Source: ZC4RG30 sp039917615 (lineage in GTDB: Bacteria > Pseudomonadota > Gammaproteobacteria > Steroidobacterales > Steroidobacteraceae). From it: a stretch of 64,000 bases of DNA. The stretch's first letter is position 1; each line of letters begins with the position of its first letter. The stretch is from the NCBI GenBank assembly GCA_039917615.1, contig JBDSJD010000004.1, forward strand, positions 1 to 64,000, in the 5' to 3' direction. The position numbers and the translations under genes were made by a program. This document shows, piece after piece, positions 41,533-49,923 of the stretch. The notes beneath the pieces were generated by a model. The model was not told the DNA's origin. It made no database searches and worked only from the letters and a program-made list of their open reading frames with translations.

Positions 41533-42750
41533 TTACCTGATGTTGATGATGGTCTGCGTGATCGAGTCAGACGTGGAGATCATCTGCGCATTGGCCTGGA
41601 AGTTGCGCTGCGCGGTGATCATGTTCACCAGCTGCGTGGTGATGTCCACATTCGAGGATTCCAGCGCGCCGGACTGCACCAGCCCGAAGCCGGAGTTGCC
41701 CGCCTGTCCACGCAGCGCCTGACCCGAGGCGAAGGTCTCGGCCCAGTTGGTGTCGGCCAGCGGCTGCAGGCCGTTGGTATTGGCGAAATTCGACAGCGCG
41801 ACCTGGCCCATGGTCAGCGCCCGGCCATTGGTGAAGCGGGCCTGCACGATGCCGCTCTTGTCGATGTCCATGCCGATCAGGCGTCCGGTTGTGAAACCAT
41901 CCTGCGTGATGTTGCTGACGGTGAAGCTGCTGCCGTACTGCGTGCCGCCCGTGAAGTCGAACGTCAGGGCTATGTCGGCGGCGCCGGTGGCAGGGGTATA
42001 GGCCGGAAACGCAATGTTTCCGCCGGCGGGCGTCGTCATCTGTCCGGTGTTGCTGAACTGCATCGGCTGTGCCGTGCCCACCGCGGTGCCGTCCAGATAG
42101 AGCCTGGAATCCCAGGCGCCGCTTGCCGCGCCCTTCACGAAATACATAGTGGCCGTGTGCGCGGCGCCCAACGAGTCATACACCGTCAGGGAAGTTGCGC
42201 GGTTGAAACTGCTTGGATCGGCCGGGTCGAAGGTCGGGCTGGCCGGCGCCGTGGCATTGGCCGGCAGGTTCATCAGCATCTCGACATTGGTGGTGGCTGC
42301 TGGCGCACTCTCCGCCGACACCAGGCGCAGGTCGGTCAGTGAGCCGGTATTGAATCCGCCGCCCGTCAATGACGGATACACCTGCAGGCGCTGACCCAGC
42401 GAGTTCACAACGAACCCTTGGGAATCGGTCTTGAATGCCCCGGCGCGCGTATACGCCAGCGCACCGCCGTCGCTCAGCGTGAAGAAGCCGGAACCGCTGA
42501 TCGCGAGATCGAGGTTGTTGTCGGTGAAATCGATGTTGCCCTGGCCAAACTGCTGCGCGATATCCGATACGCGCACGCCGCTGCCCGCGGCCAGCGTGGC
42601 CACGCCCTGCGACGACACTGCGAACAGCTCCGAAAACTCGGTGCGGGATTCCTTGAACCCCGCGGTATTGCTGTTGGCGATGTTGTTCGCCGTTACGCCA
42701 AGGTCAGCCGAAGCTGCGTTGAGGCCACTGAGTGCGACGCGAAATGTCAT
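41533..42750 (-). CDS. flgE: FlgE, hook protein
   Basis: 405 residues. N-terminus TFRVALSGLNAASADLGVTA, NNIANSNTAGFKESRTEFSE; C-terminus ALESSNVDITTQLVNMITAQ, RNFQANAQMISTSDSITQTI. Length is normal for Pseudomonas-type hooks. Lies ten bases after flgD. Confidence 0.97.
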   Translation of the reverse strand: MTFRVALSGLNAASADLGVTANNIANSNTAGFKESRTEFSELFAVSSQGVATLAAGSGVRVSDIAQQFGQGNIDFTDNNLDLAISGSGFFTLSDGGALAYTRAGAFKTDSQGFVVNSLGQRLQVYPSLTGGGFNTGSLTDLRLVSAESAPAATTNVEMLMNLPANATAPASPTFDPADPSSFNRATSLTVYDSLGAAHTATMYFVKGAASGAWDSRLYLDGTAVGTAQPMQFSNTGQMTTPAGGNIAFPAYTPATGAADIALTFDFTGGTQYGSSFTVSNITQDGFTTGRLIGMDIDKSGIVQARFTNGRALTMGQVALSNFANTNGLQPLADTNWAETFASGQALRGQAGNSGFGLVQSGALESSNVDITTQLVNMITAQRNFQANAQMISTSDSITQTIINIR

Positions 42751-42760
42751 GGTTTTCTCC

Positions 42761-43420
42761 TTACATCACTCGCCGCACGCGGCTGAGCGGAATGGGTCCG
42801 ATATCGGTGTTGACGGTCAGGTTGTTGGTGGCTGGATCAAGCGTGACGCTGCCTACGCGGCTCGCCAGCTGCGTTTCAAGCTGCTGGTCGGCGCCTCCCA
42901 CGCTTGCAATCGCTGCAATCGTGTAGTTGCCGGCCGGAACGCGCTGGCCGGTTTCATCGGTGCCGTCCCACTGGAACTCGGTCATGCCTTGCTGCGTGGA
43001 AAGCGGCAGGCGGCGGATCAGCTGCCCGCTGGCATCGGTTACCACCAGCACCGCGGCAGTGGTGGATTCCGGGATGTCGATGGCGCCGTTGATGCTGCCC
43101 GTCGCGCCGAGCATCGCGGTATCCGCGGTGGCCAGCACGCTGCGGCCCACGAGGCTTGTGCCACCGAGCAACTGCGATGACCGCAGCGCATCGGAAAGCG
43201 TGGTCAGCGATTTCTGCATGTCCTGGATACCCGACACGGTACCGAACTGCGCCAGCTGACCCAGGAACTCAGAGGGATCCATGGGCTTGGTCGGATCCTG
43301 ATTGCGCAGCTGCGCGATCATCAGCTGCATGAACTGCGCCTGGCCGAGCTTGTCCTTGTCCGCGACACCGCCCAGGGAGGCGACAGTGGCTTGGTTGCTG
43401 TTAACTGCGTCGATGCCCAT
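42761..43420 (-). CDS. flgD: FlgD, hook-cap scaffold
   Basis: 219 residues. Conserved N-terminal block FMQLMIAQLRNQDPTKPMDP, SEFLGQLAQFGTVSGIQDMQ; C-terminal FlgD Ig-like and tudor-like part with FQWDGTDETGQRVPAGNYTI. Needed for hook assembly; two bases after flgC. Confidence 0.97.
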   Translation of the reverse strand: MGIDAVNSNQATVASLGGVADKDKLGQAQFMQLMIAQLRNQDPTKPMDPSEFLGQLAQFGTVSGIQDMQKSLTTLSDALRSSQLLGGTSLVGRSVLATADTAMLGATGSINGAIDIPESTTAAVLVVTDASGQLIRRLPLSTQQGMTEFQWDGTDETGQRVPAGNYTIAAIASVGGADQQLETQLASRVGSVTLDPATNNLTVNTDIGPIPLSRVRRVM

Positions 43421-43422
43421 GG

Positions 43423-43842
43423 TTATTGACCCAGCCGCAGCGTGGCGAGAAGCAGATCCTTGGAAGTGTTCATGATCTCCACATTGTTCTGATAGGCGCG
43501 CGAGGCACTGATCATGTCGACCATCTCCTCCACCACGTTCACGTTCGGGGCAAATACATAGCCATCGGCATTGGCCAGCGGATTGCCCGGCTGATAGCGC
43601 ATTTCAGGAGCCCTGCTGTCTTCGGTGATGCCGCTGACCCGCACGGCCGTGCTTGCTTCGCCGGACTGTCCAGCCTGCTGCGCACGCACGGCTTCGAATA
43701 CGGGATGCCGCGCCCGATAGGCGGTCTTCGCATCGCCGCTGACGCTCTCGGCATTGGCAAGGTTGCTGGCCACGGTATTGAGCCGCACCGACTGCGCGGA
43801 CATTCCGGAACCTGCGATGTCAAAGATCCTGAAGGAAGACAT
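43423..43842 (-). CDS. flgC: FlgC, proximal rod protein
   Basis: 139 residues. N-terminus SSFRIFDIAGSGMSAQSVRL, NTVASNLANAESVSGDAKTA; C-terminus APNVNVVEEMVDMISASRAY, QNNVEIMNTSKDLLLATLRL. All family marks are present. Confidence 0.98.
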   Translation of the reverse strand: MSSFRIFDIAGSGMSAQSVRLNTVASNLANAESVSGDAKTAYRARHPVFEAVRAQQAGQSGEASTAVRVSGITEDSRAPEMRYQPGNPLANADGYVFAPNVNVVEEMVDMISASRAYQNNVEIMNTSKDLLLATLRLGQ

Positions 43843-43859
43843 TCAAGTACTCCTTGGCC

Positions 43860-44285
43860 CTACTGCCCGGTGATCGCTGTCATCAGCGAGCGGAACTTGC
43901 TGGAAAGAAAGGAAAGCGTCGCCTGGTAATGCACTGCGTTTTCGGCGAAGGCGGCCTGCTCCAGCTGCGCATCCACGGTGTTGCCATCCAGCGATGGCGC
44001 CAGAGGTGTGCGATAGCGCAGAAATGCAGCGGTACTGCCGGGTTCCAGTGTTGCGGCGCCAGCTGCGCCAGCGGCGCCAGCGTGTGCGGACTGCGTCATG
44101 CGCAGCGCGTCCGAGCCGCCGGGTGAAGCAATCGCCGACATCGCCGCCTGGAAATCCAGGTCCTGCGCCTTGTACCCGGGCGTATCCGCATTGGCGAGAT
44201 TGCGCGCGAGCAGCTCGGTGCGCTGCTCGCGCAACTTGAGCGCCGTAGCATGCACGCCGAGATACGAATCTAGATTGACTGCCAC
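43860..44285 (-). CDS. flgB: FlgB, proximal rod protein
   Basis: 141 residues from a GTG at 44285 (MAVNLDSYLGVHATALKLRE), chosen because GGAG lies eight bases before it and it fits family length; an upstream ATG would overlap the sigma-54 promoter. Contains RTELLARNLANADTPGYKAQ, DLDFQAAM and a C-terminal ENAVHYQATLSFLSSKFRSL. First gene of flgBCDEFGHIJKL. Confidence 0.95.
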   Translation of the reverse strand: MAVNLDSYLGVHATALKLREQRTELLARNLANADTPGYKAQDLDFQAAMSAIASPGGSDALRMTQSAHAGAAGAAGAATLEPGSTAAFLRYRTPLAPSLDGNTVDAQLEQAAFAENAVHYQATLSFLSSKFRSLMTAITGQ

Positions 44286-44322
44286 GCTTGCTCCGTCGGA
44301 AATCCGTCCTGCGGGGATACAG

Positions 44323-44339
44323 AGCAACAGCCGTGCCAC
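44323..44339 (-). promoter_or_regulatory. Sigma-54 promoter for the flgB operon
   Basis: Minus strand TGGCACG-GCTG-TTGCT, an exact match to the -24/-12 consensus, with the -12 about 38 bp before the flgB start. Confidence 0.9.
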
Positions 44340-44471
44340 AACCGGGAAATCGCCTTAAGGCAGGCTCGCAGCGAGTATCGAAGCTCAATTCGCGTGATGC
44401 AGGTCACGCTGGCGCGGCAGGAATTTGCCGCCTTGCGGTGCGTCGCAGCCGGTTGGCCGGCTCTTCATTGT

Positions 44472-44499
44472 TTATCGGCCGTGGCCAAATGAAACTTGA
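44472..44499 (-). promoter_or_regulatory. Strong sigma-28 promoter reading towards flgB
   Basis: Minus strand TCAAGTTT-N12-GCCGATAA, the closest match to the FliA consensus in the window. It lies 187 bp before flgB and upstream of the sigma-54 promoter. The FliA spacer here is one base longer than in the fliC, fliS and flgM promoters. No separate small gene is seen between it and flgB. Confidence 0.7.
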
Positions 44500-44536
44500 G
44501 CCGTCTTGATGGCATGCGGCTTGCTTCATCAAGCCC

Positions 44537-45268
44537 ATGAAACCATTCTTAAGGACGGGCGTCTGGATTCTGGCGCTACTTGCAACCGCAACCGCAACCG
44601 CAACCGCCGCCGCTGCCGCTGCCGCAAACAGCGCGCTGCATCCGCTGGAAGATCTCAAGGGCTGGGCCGAGGATTTTCTCGAGCAGCGCCTGCACTCCTC
44701 CGGCAATGATGCGGTGACGCACGCGAAGGCCGGCGCGCTCGACCCGCGCCTGCGGCTGCAACGTTGCGCCGGAGCATTGCAGGGCATCCTGCCTGCCGGC
44801 GCGACGGTGTCCGCGCGCCTGACCATCGGCGTGCGTTGCGATAACCCCGCCTGGACCCTCTACGTACCGATGATCGTGGAGACGGAACTGAAAGTCCTGG
44901 TGCTGCGCTCGGCGGCGGCCCGCGGCAGCGGCCTTACAGCCGCGGATGTCGAAGTGCAGCAGCGCATCGTTCCCGGCGTTGCCAATTCCTACCTGACGGA
45001 CGCCGGCCAGTTGCAGGGTCGCCACTTGAAACTGGCAGCGGCTCCGGGCACTCCGCTGAGCACGGAACTGCTGGCAACAGACATCCTGATCAGGCGCGGC
45101 CAACGCGTCACCCTTGTGGCCAGCGTCGGTGGCATCGAAGTCCGCGCCCAGGGTGAAGCCATCGCCGATGCCTCGGCTGCGGGCCGGGTGCGCGTGCTCA
45201 ACCTTTCGTCCCGCAGGATAGTGGAAGGGCAGGCCGAATCCGCCGACCGTGTGCGGGTGAACCTGTAG
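44537..45268 (+). CDS. flgA: FlgA, P-ring assembly chaperone
   Basis: 243 residues. A signal peptide (about 1-30) is built largely of Ala-Thr repeats encoded by tandem GCAACC units. The mature part has an N-terminal domain with HPLEDLKGWAEDFLEQRL and LDPRLRLQRCAG, and a C-terminal SAF domain with VLRSAAARGSGLTAADVEVQ, GRHLKLAAAPGTPLSTELLA and RGQRVTLVASVGGIEVRAQG. It helps FlgI assemble. Divergent from flgB. The cheV and cheR genes common beside it in Pseudomonas are absent. Confidence 0.95.
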   Translation: MKPFLRTGVWILALLATATATATAAAAAAANSALHPLEDLKGWAEDFLEQRLHSSGNDAVTHAKAGALDPRLRLQRCAGALQGILPAGATVSARLTIGVRCDNPAWTLYVPMIVETELKVLVLRSAAARGSGLTAADVEVQQRIVPGVANSYLTDAGQLQGRHLKLAAAPGTPLSTELLATDILIRRGQRVTLVASVGGIEVRAQGEAIADASAAGRVRVLNLSSRRIVEGQAESADRVRVNL

Positions 45269-45324
45269 AAATGTGCACCATGCAACATATTCCGCAGCCA
45301 TCAGATTCCATACTCATCTGCCCC

Positions 45325-45350
45325 TCAAGATCTGGCCGGGCCCGCCGTTA
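45325..45350 (+). promoter_or_regulatory. Sigma-28 promoter for flgM
   Basis: TCAAG (45325-45329), 14 bp, GCCGTTA (45344-45350), about 20 bp before the flgM start. Spacing equals that at fliS and fliC. Confidence 0.75.
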
Positions 45351-45370
45351 CACAAGGTGAAGGTAATCAA

Positions 45371-45727
45371 ATGAAACTACCTGGAGACAGCGCGGTGGCC
45401 AGCAGGATCAATGGCGTGGAGGCAAAGCCGGTGCGTGTGGCACCGAGCGCCAGCGCGCTCAAGCGGCAGCATCTGCCGGCCGACAAGACAGCCACAGCCG
45501 AGCCCGCCGCCGCTGTGCAGCTCACCGGTACGGCGCGCGACCTTGTTGCCCTCGAACAATCGCTGCATTTGCTGCCCGCCGTGAATGAGCAGCGCGTTGC
45601 CGCCGTGAAGCGGCGGCTGGACAGCGGCGAATACCAGATCAATCCGCAGCGCATAGCGGACAAACTGCTGCACCTGGAAAGCGATCTGCAGCGTGGCAAT
45701 CCGCGCGAACACAGTTCGATTGACTGA
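45371..45727 (+). CDS. flgM: FlgM, anti-sigma-28 factor
   Basis: 118 residues. The N-terminal half is flexible and Ala-rich; the C-terminal binding region reads VNEQRVAAVKRRLDSGEYQI, NPQRIADKLLHLESDL, as in FlgM. It holds FliA inactive until exported through the finished hook. The sigma-28 promoter in front gives negative feedback. Start ATG at 45371 with AAGGT/AAGG upstream. Confidence 0.93.
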   Translation: MKLPGDSAVASRINGVEAKPVRVAPSASALKRQHLPADKTATAEPAAAVQLTGTARDLVALEQSLHLLPAVNEQRVAAVKRRLDSGEYQINPQRIADKLLHLESDLQRGNPREHSSID

Positions 45728-45734
45728 GGCCGCA

Positions 45735-46229
45735 ATGGATCCGCAAGCCTGTCATTCGCAGCTGGCGCGCATGCTGGCGGACGAGACCACCTTGCTTGGC
45801 CTGCTGGAACAGCAGTTGCAGCGCGAGCACGCCCTGCTGGTTGCCAACGACGTGGAAGGCCTGGAACAGGCTGCCGACGCCAGGCAGGGTTCGATCGTCA
45901 CATTGTCGCGCCTGGATCAGGACCGCCGCGGCCTTTGCCGCCTGCTGGGTCAAAGCGCCGACCAGATCGGTCTTGCCGCGCTGCTCAAGTGGTGCGACCC
46001 CTCCGGAACACTGACTGTGGCGCACGCGGCCGCATCCCGACAGGCGCAGCTGTGTCGCGAGCAGAATGACCGCAATGGCGCGCTGGTCAATGCCCGGCTC
46101 AATCGTCTCAACGGCATGCTGGACATGCTCAACGGCAGCCATGCCAGCTCGAGAACCTACGGATCCGGCGGCGCGAAGCGCAGCCCAACGACGCCCCCGG
46201 CGGGGCGGATGGTCTCGGTCAGCGCCTAG
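45735..46229 (+). CDS. flgN: FlgN, export chaperone for FlgK and FlgL
   Basis: 164 residues from the ATG at 45735, with GAGG six bases before it; the frame extends 14 codons upstream into flgM but without support. Helical, with LARMLADETTLLGLLEQQLQ, REHALLVANDVEGLEQAADA typical of FlgN and a disordered tail. Seven bases after flgM. Its stop overlaps the stop of convergent ychF by four bases (CTAG). Confidence 0.88.
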   Translation: MDPQACHSQLARMLADETTLLGLLEQQLQREHALLVANDVEGLEQAADARQGSIVTLSRLDQDRRGLCRLLGQSADQIGLAALLKWCDPSGTLTVAHAAASRQAQLCREQNDRNGALVNARLNRLNGMLDMLNGSHASSRTYGSGGAKRSPTTPPAGRMVSVSA

Positions 46230-47317
46230 ACGTTGAAGCGGAAGTGCATGACGTCGCCCTCCCGGACGAGGTACTCCTTGCCTTCCAGTCGCAGCTTGCC
46301 GGCTTCCTTCGCGCCCGCCTCACCCTTGCAGGCAATGTAGTCGGCAAAGCCGATCACCTCGGCCCGAATAAAGCCATGTTCGAAGTCGGTGTGAATCACA
46401 CCGGCAGCCTGCGGCGCAGTTGAACCGGCCCTGATCGTCCAGGCCCGCACTTCCTTCACCCCCGCGGTGAAATAGGTCTGCAACCCCAGCAATTCGTAGG
46501 CGCCGCGAATCACCCGATCAAGTCCCGGCTCGGCCAGCCCGAGATCCTTGAGGAACTCGGCCCGCTCATCGTCTTCCAGCTGCGCGATCTCGGCCTCCAT
46601 GGCGGCGCAAACCGCCACCACCACAGCGCCCTCCCGCGCAGCGCGCGCCTTCACCGCATCCAGTTGTGGATTGTCGTTGAAACCGGTTTCGTGCACGTTA
46701 GCCACATACATGATGGGCTTGAGCGTCAGCAGATGCAGGTCGCGCAGGTCGGCCCGATCGTCCGCAGTCAGCGTCATGGACCGGGCCGGCTGGCCGTTGT
46801 TGAGATGCTCGCGCAGCCTTTGCAGCAGATCGCGCGTGCGCAACGATTCCTTGTCACCGGTCTTCGCCAATTTCGCCGCACGGTCCGCCGCCTTCTCCAC
46901 ACTCGCAAGATCCGCAAGACCCAGTTCCGTGTCGATGACATCGATGTCGGAGATGGGGTCCACCTTGCCCGCCACATGCACGATGTCATCGTTCACGAAG
47001 CAGCGCACCACATGCGTGATGGCGTCCGTTTCCCGGATATGCGCCAGGAACTTGTTTCCCAGGCCCTCGCCCTTCGAGGCGCCCGCAACCAGGCCCGCAA
47101 TATCCACAAATTCGACCGCGGCCGGCAGTATCCGCTCGGGTTTGACGATGGCCGCAAGCTGGGCGAGTCGAGGATCGGGCACCCCCACCACACCGACGTT
47201 CGGATCGATGGTACAGAATGGATAATTCTCCGCCGCGATCTGCGCGCGGGTCAGCGCATTGAACAGCGTGGACTTGCCTACGTTAGGCAAGCCGACAATT
47301 CCACACTTGATGCCCAT
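46226..47317 (-). CDS. ychF: YchF, OLA1-type ATPase/GTPase
   Basis: 363 residues. P-loop GIVGLPNVGKSTLFNALTRA at the N-terminus, switch region with FVDIAGLVAGASKGEGLGNK, an alpha-helical hairpin insertion and a C-terminal TGS domain ending KEYLVREGDVMHFRFNV. It is a ribosome-associated nucleotidase found in nearly all bacteria and prefers ATP. Its start overlaps the pth stop as TAATG, the common pth-ychF pair. Confidence 0.97.
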   Translation of the reverse strand: MGIKCGIVGLPNVGKSTLFNALTRAQIAAENYPFCTIDPNVGVVGVPDPRLAQLAAIVKPERILPAAVEFVDIAGLVAGASKGEGLGNKFLAHIRETDAITHVVRCFVNDDIVHVAGKVDPISDIDVIDTELGLADLASVEKAADRAAKLAKTGDKESLRTRDLLQRLREHLNNGQPARSMTLTADDRADLRDLHLLTLKPIMYVANVHETGFNDNPQLDAVKARAAREGAVVVAVCAAMEAEIAQLEDDERAEFLKDLGLAEPGLDRVIRGAYELLGLQTYFTAGVKEVRAWTIRAGSTAPQAAGVIHTDFEHGFIRAEVIGFADYIACKGEAGAKEAGKLRLEGKEYLVREGDVMHFRFNV

Positions 47318-47967
47318 TACCCGTTTTTCTCCTGTTCCTGCCGCGTATGCAGCTGCTGCATCACGCGTTCAGCACCCTGCTCAAAAATGTCCGGCATTAC
47401 ATCCGCCGCTGCCCGCACCGCCAGATCAAGTGGGATCCGCTCTTCATTGCTGGTGCGACCCAGCAGGTACGGTGTCACAAGCTCGCGCGTGCCTGGATGG
47501 CCAATGCCAATCCGCAGCCGCCAGAAGCCATCGCCGAACTGCTCGATCAGATCCTTCAGCCCATTGTGACCGCCAGCACCGCCACCTGATTTCAGGCGCA
47601 AAGCCCCGGGCGGCAGATCGAGCTCATCGTGCGCCACCAGGATCCCCGCCGCATCGATCTTGTAGAACGCGGCAACAGCAGCGGTAACCCGGCCACTGTT
47701 GTTCATGAAATCCTGCGGTTTGACGAGCCAGCGCTCCTGCGCCCCGATCTGCACCCGCGCCAGTTCCGCACGAAACTTCGGCTCCAGGCGAAAGCTTCCG
47801 CCATGGCGCCGCGCCAGTTCTTCCACCAGCCAGAACCCGGCATTGTGCCGGGTGGTCTCGTATTCGCGACCGGGATTACCCAGACCCACGATCAGTTTGA
47901 TCGCGAGTCCCCTGGACCCGGCAGCATGCCCGTCATCCGAAGCTTGGGGCGTCGAATGACTTCGCAT
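47317..47967 (-). CDS. pth: Peptidyl-tRNA hydrolase
   Basis: 216 residues as read from ATG 47967. The conserved core starts at about residue 22 (IKLIVGLGNPGREYETTRHN), so the first 20 residues are an unusual extension or the true start is internal. Catalytic features: His in TRHNAGF, VKPQDFMNNSGRVTA, VAHDELDLPPGALRLK, GGAGGHNGLKDLIEQFG. It recycles peptidyl-tRNA dropped by ribosomes. Lies 40 bp after rplY. Confidence 0.96.
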   Translation of the reverse strand: MRSHSTPQASDDGHAAGSRGLAIKLIVGLGNPGREYETTRHNAGFWLVEELARRHGGSFRLEPKFRAELARVQIGAQERWLVKPQDFMNNSGRVTAAVAAFYKIDAAGILVAHDELDLPPGALRLKSGGGAGGHNGLKDLIEQFGDGFWRLRIGIGHPGTRELVTPYLLGRTSNEERIPLDLAVRAAADVMPDIFEQGAERVMQQLHTRQEQEKNG

Positions 47968-48007
47968 GTGCCGTCAGGTGGCAGGGAGAAGGCAACCCGC
48001 AAACGGA

Positions 48008-48736
48008 TTACTTCTTGCCAGCTCCTTCCTTCTTCGCGTCGCCGCCCTTGGCGTCGGCAGGCTTGGCCTCGCCGGCCTTGGCATCCGCTGCCTTCTTCGC
48101 ATCGGCTGCCGCAGGCACTGCCGCTGCTGCGGTTTCCGCTGCCACCGCCTCCGGCTCTTCCGCACGCGGCGCATGGATCGATACCACCGGTATTTCGCGC
48201 CCCTGGTTCAGTTCCGGAATCGTCACACCAGCCGGCAGCTTGATGTCCTTCAGGTACACCGTGTCGTTCAGGCTCATTCCCGCCATGTCGATTTCGAGCG
48301 CCTCTGGCAGGTCCTTCGGCAGGCAGGAGATCTCCACATCCGTACGCAGGTGCGACACCAGCCCGCCTTGCACTTTTACGCCCGGACAGGTGGTTTCATT
48401 CAGGAAGTGAATCGGCAGATGGATGCGGATCGGCTGGTCGGCCAGCACGCGCTGCAGGTCCACATGCAGCACCTGGTTCTTGGCCGGGTGCAATTGCACA
48501 TCCTTGACGATGGCCTGGTGGTCCTTGCCGGCCAGCTTCACCGTGATGACGCTCGAATAGAACTTCTCGTCACTGATCACGTTGAGCAGCTTCAGCTGGT
48601 CAAGCACGATATTCGAGGGTTCGCCCTTGCCACCATAAAGGATGGCAGGCACCTTGCCCGTGCGACGCAGGCGGCGGCTCGCACCCTTGCCCTGATCGTC
48701 GCGCGTCTCGGCGCCAACTTCAAATGATTTACGCAT
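48008..48736 (-). CDS. rplY: 50S ribosomal protein L25 (CTC/TL5 form)
   Basis: 242 residues from ATG 48736 with GGAG upstream. The N-terminal L25 domain includes RDDQGKGASRRLRRTGKVPA, ILYGGKGEPSNIVLDQ and binds 5S rRNA; the C-terminal CTC domain follows (about 95-185). A long Ala/Lys tail (last ~45 residues) built from AKKAADAK-like units is a low-complexity extension. Lies 66 bp after prs. Confidence 0.96.
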   Translation of the reverse strand: MRKSFEVGAETRDDQGKGASRRLRRTGKVPAILYGGKGEPSNIVLDQLKLLNVISDEKFYSSVITVKLAGKDHQAIVKDVQLHPAKNQVLHVDLQRVLADQPIRIHLPIHFLNETTCPGVKVQGGLVSHLRTDVEISCLPKDLPEALEIDMAGMSLNDTVYLKDIKLPAGVTIPELNQGREIPVVSIHAPRAEEPEAVAAETAAAAVPAAADAKKAADAKAGEAKPADAKGGDAKKEGAGKK

Positions 48737-48802
48737 GATTATCTCCACACAGTTACAACACGATGCCCACCGCGACCAGTGCGCATCACCTTCCAGCAAA
48801 AA

Positions 48803-49756
48803 CTAGTCGATATACATCGAGCTCACCGACTCTTCATCGCGGATGCGGCGGATGGTCTCCGCCAGCAGGCCCGCCACCGACAACACACGGATGCGACCGC
48901 AGGCCTTGGCCACGGCAGACAACGGAATCGTGTCGGTCACCACGAGTTCATCCAGCGCCGAATCGCTGATGCGCTCCACCGCCTTGCCCGACAGCACCGG
49001 ATGGGTGATGTAGGCCACAACGCGACGCGCACCCTGCTCTTTCAGGGCTTCGGCCGCCTGGCACAGCGTGCCGGCCGTGTCGACGAGATCGTCGATCAGG
49101 ATGCAGCTGCGATCCTTCACGTCGCCGATGATGTTCATGATCTTCACTTCATTGGCACGCGGGCGGCGTTTGTCGATGATGGCGAGCTCAGCGTCGTCCA
49201 GCTGCTTCGCCAGGGCCCGCGCGCGCACCACGCCACCGACATCGGGCGATACCACGACCATGTTCTCGTATCGCTGCCGCCAGGCATCACCCAGCAGCAC
49301 CGGCGAGCCATAAACATTGTCCACCGGAATGTCGAAAAACCCGGTGATCTGATCGGCGTGCAGGTCGATGGTGAGCACCCGATTCGCGCCCGCCCCGGCA
49401 ATCATGTTGGCAATCAACTTGGCGGTGATGGCGGCGCGCGTCGCGCGCGGGCGGCGATCCTGCCGCGCATAGCCAAAATAGGGGATAACCGCAGTGATCC
49501 GCGCCGCCGATGCACGCCGGCAGGCATCGATCATCACCAGCAGTTCCATGAGGTTGTCGTTGGTCGGCGGACACGTAGGCTGCATGATGAACACATCGCG
49601 ACCGCGCACGTTCTCCATCAGCTCGATGTTCACCTCGCCATCGCTGAAACGGCCCACCGACGCGCGGCCCAGCGGCACCATCAGGTGCCTGGCGACATCA
49701 TGGGCAAGCGCTGCATTGGCGTTGCCCGTGAAAAGCGCCATCGTCTGGGCATCCAC
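48803..49756 (-). CDS. prs: Ribose-phosphate pyrophosphokinase (PRPP synthase)
   Basis: 317 residues from a GTG at 49756; an ATG five codons later (49741) is an alternative. Motifs: LFTGNANAALAHDVARHL, GRFSDGEVNIELMENVRGRD, ITAVIPYFGYARQDRRPRAT, NRVLTIDLHADQITGFFDIP, VVVSPDVGGVVRARALAK, and the PRPP loop CILIDDLVDTAGTL. It makes PRPP from ribose-5-phosphate and ATP for nucleotide, His and Trp synthesis. Confidence 0.97.
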   Translation of the reverse strand: MDAQTMALFTGNANAALAHDVARHLMVPLGRASVGRFSDGEVNIELMENVRGRDVFIMQPTCPPTNDNLMELLVMIDACRRASAARITAVIPYFGYARQDRRPRATRAAITAKLIANMIAGAGANRVLTIDLHADQITGFFDIPVDNVYGSPVLLGDAWRQRYENMVVVSPDVGGVVRARALAKQLDDAELAIIDKRRPRANEVKIMNIIGDVKDRSCILIDDLVDTAGTLCQAAEALKEQGARRVVAYITHPVLSGKAVERISDSALDELVVTDTIPLSAVAKACGRIRVLSVAGLLAETIRRIRDEESVSSMYID

Positions 49757-49792
49757 GCGAGTTAACCTCTTGAAATCGTTAGGGAACTTTCA

Positions 49793-49798
49793 ATTATA
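49793..49798 (-). promoter_or_regulatory. -10 element of the prs promoter
   Basis: Perfect TATAAT on the minus strand 37 bp before the prs start. No good -35 is seen at 16-18 bp. Confidence 0.55.
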
Positions 49799-49861
49799 GC
49801 GGAACACAGGTGCCCCGACGCGGCATTTTTGCATTTAGCAGCCTGCCCCCACGCACCAAAC

Positions 49862-49890
49862 AAAAGGCCCGGTGTTTTCGCACCGGGCCC
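49862..49890 (-). terminator. Rho-independent terminator after the TorF-like porin
   Basis: Minus strand GGCCCGGTG-CGAAAA-CACCGGGCC followed by TTTTG, a nine-pair GC-rich stem, about 34 bp past the porin stop. Confidence 0.88.
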
Positions 49891-49923
49891 TCGTAAATCA
49901 ACGCGGGTTAGCTAACCAGCCGA

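Noticed and set aside
43843..44388. 181-codon minus-strand frame around flgB as a small extra gene under the sigma-28 promoter
   Set aside because: It is out of frame with flgB over the same bases and has no protein-like composition.
44410..44435. TGGCGCGGCAGGAATTTGC as a sigma-54 promoter for flgA
   Set aside because: GG-to-GC spacing is nine or more than ten, not the required ten.
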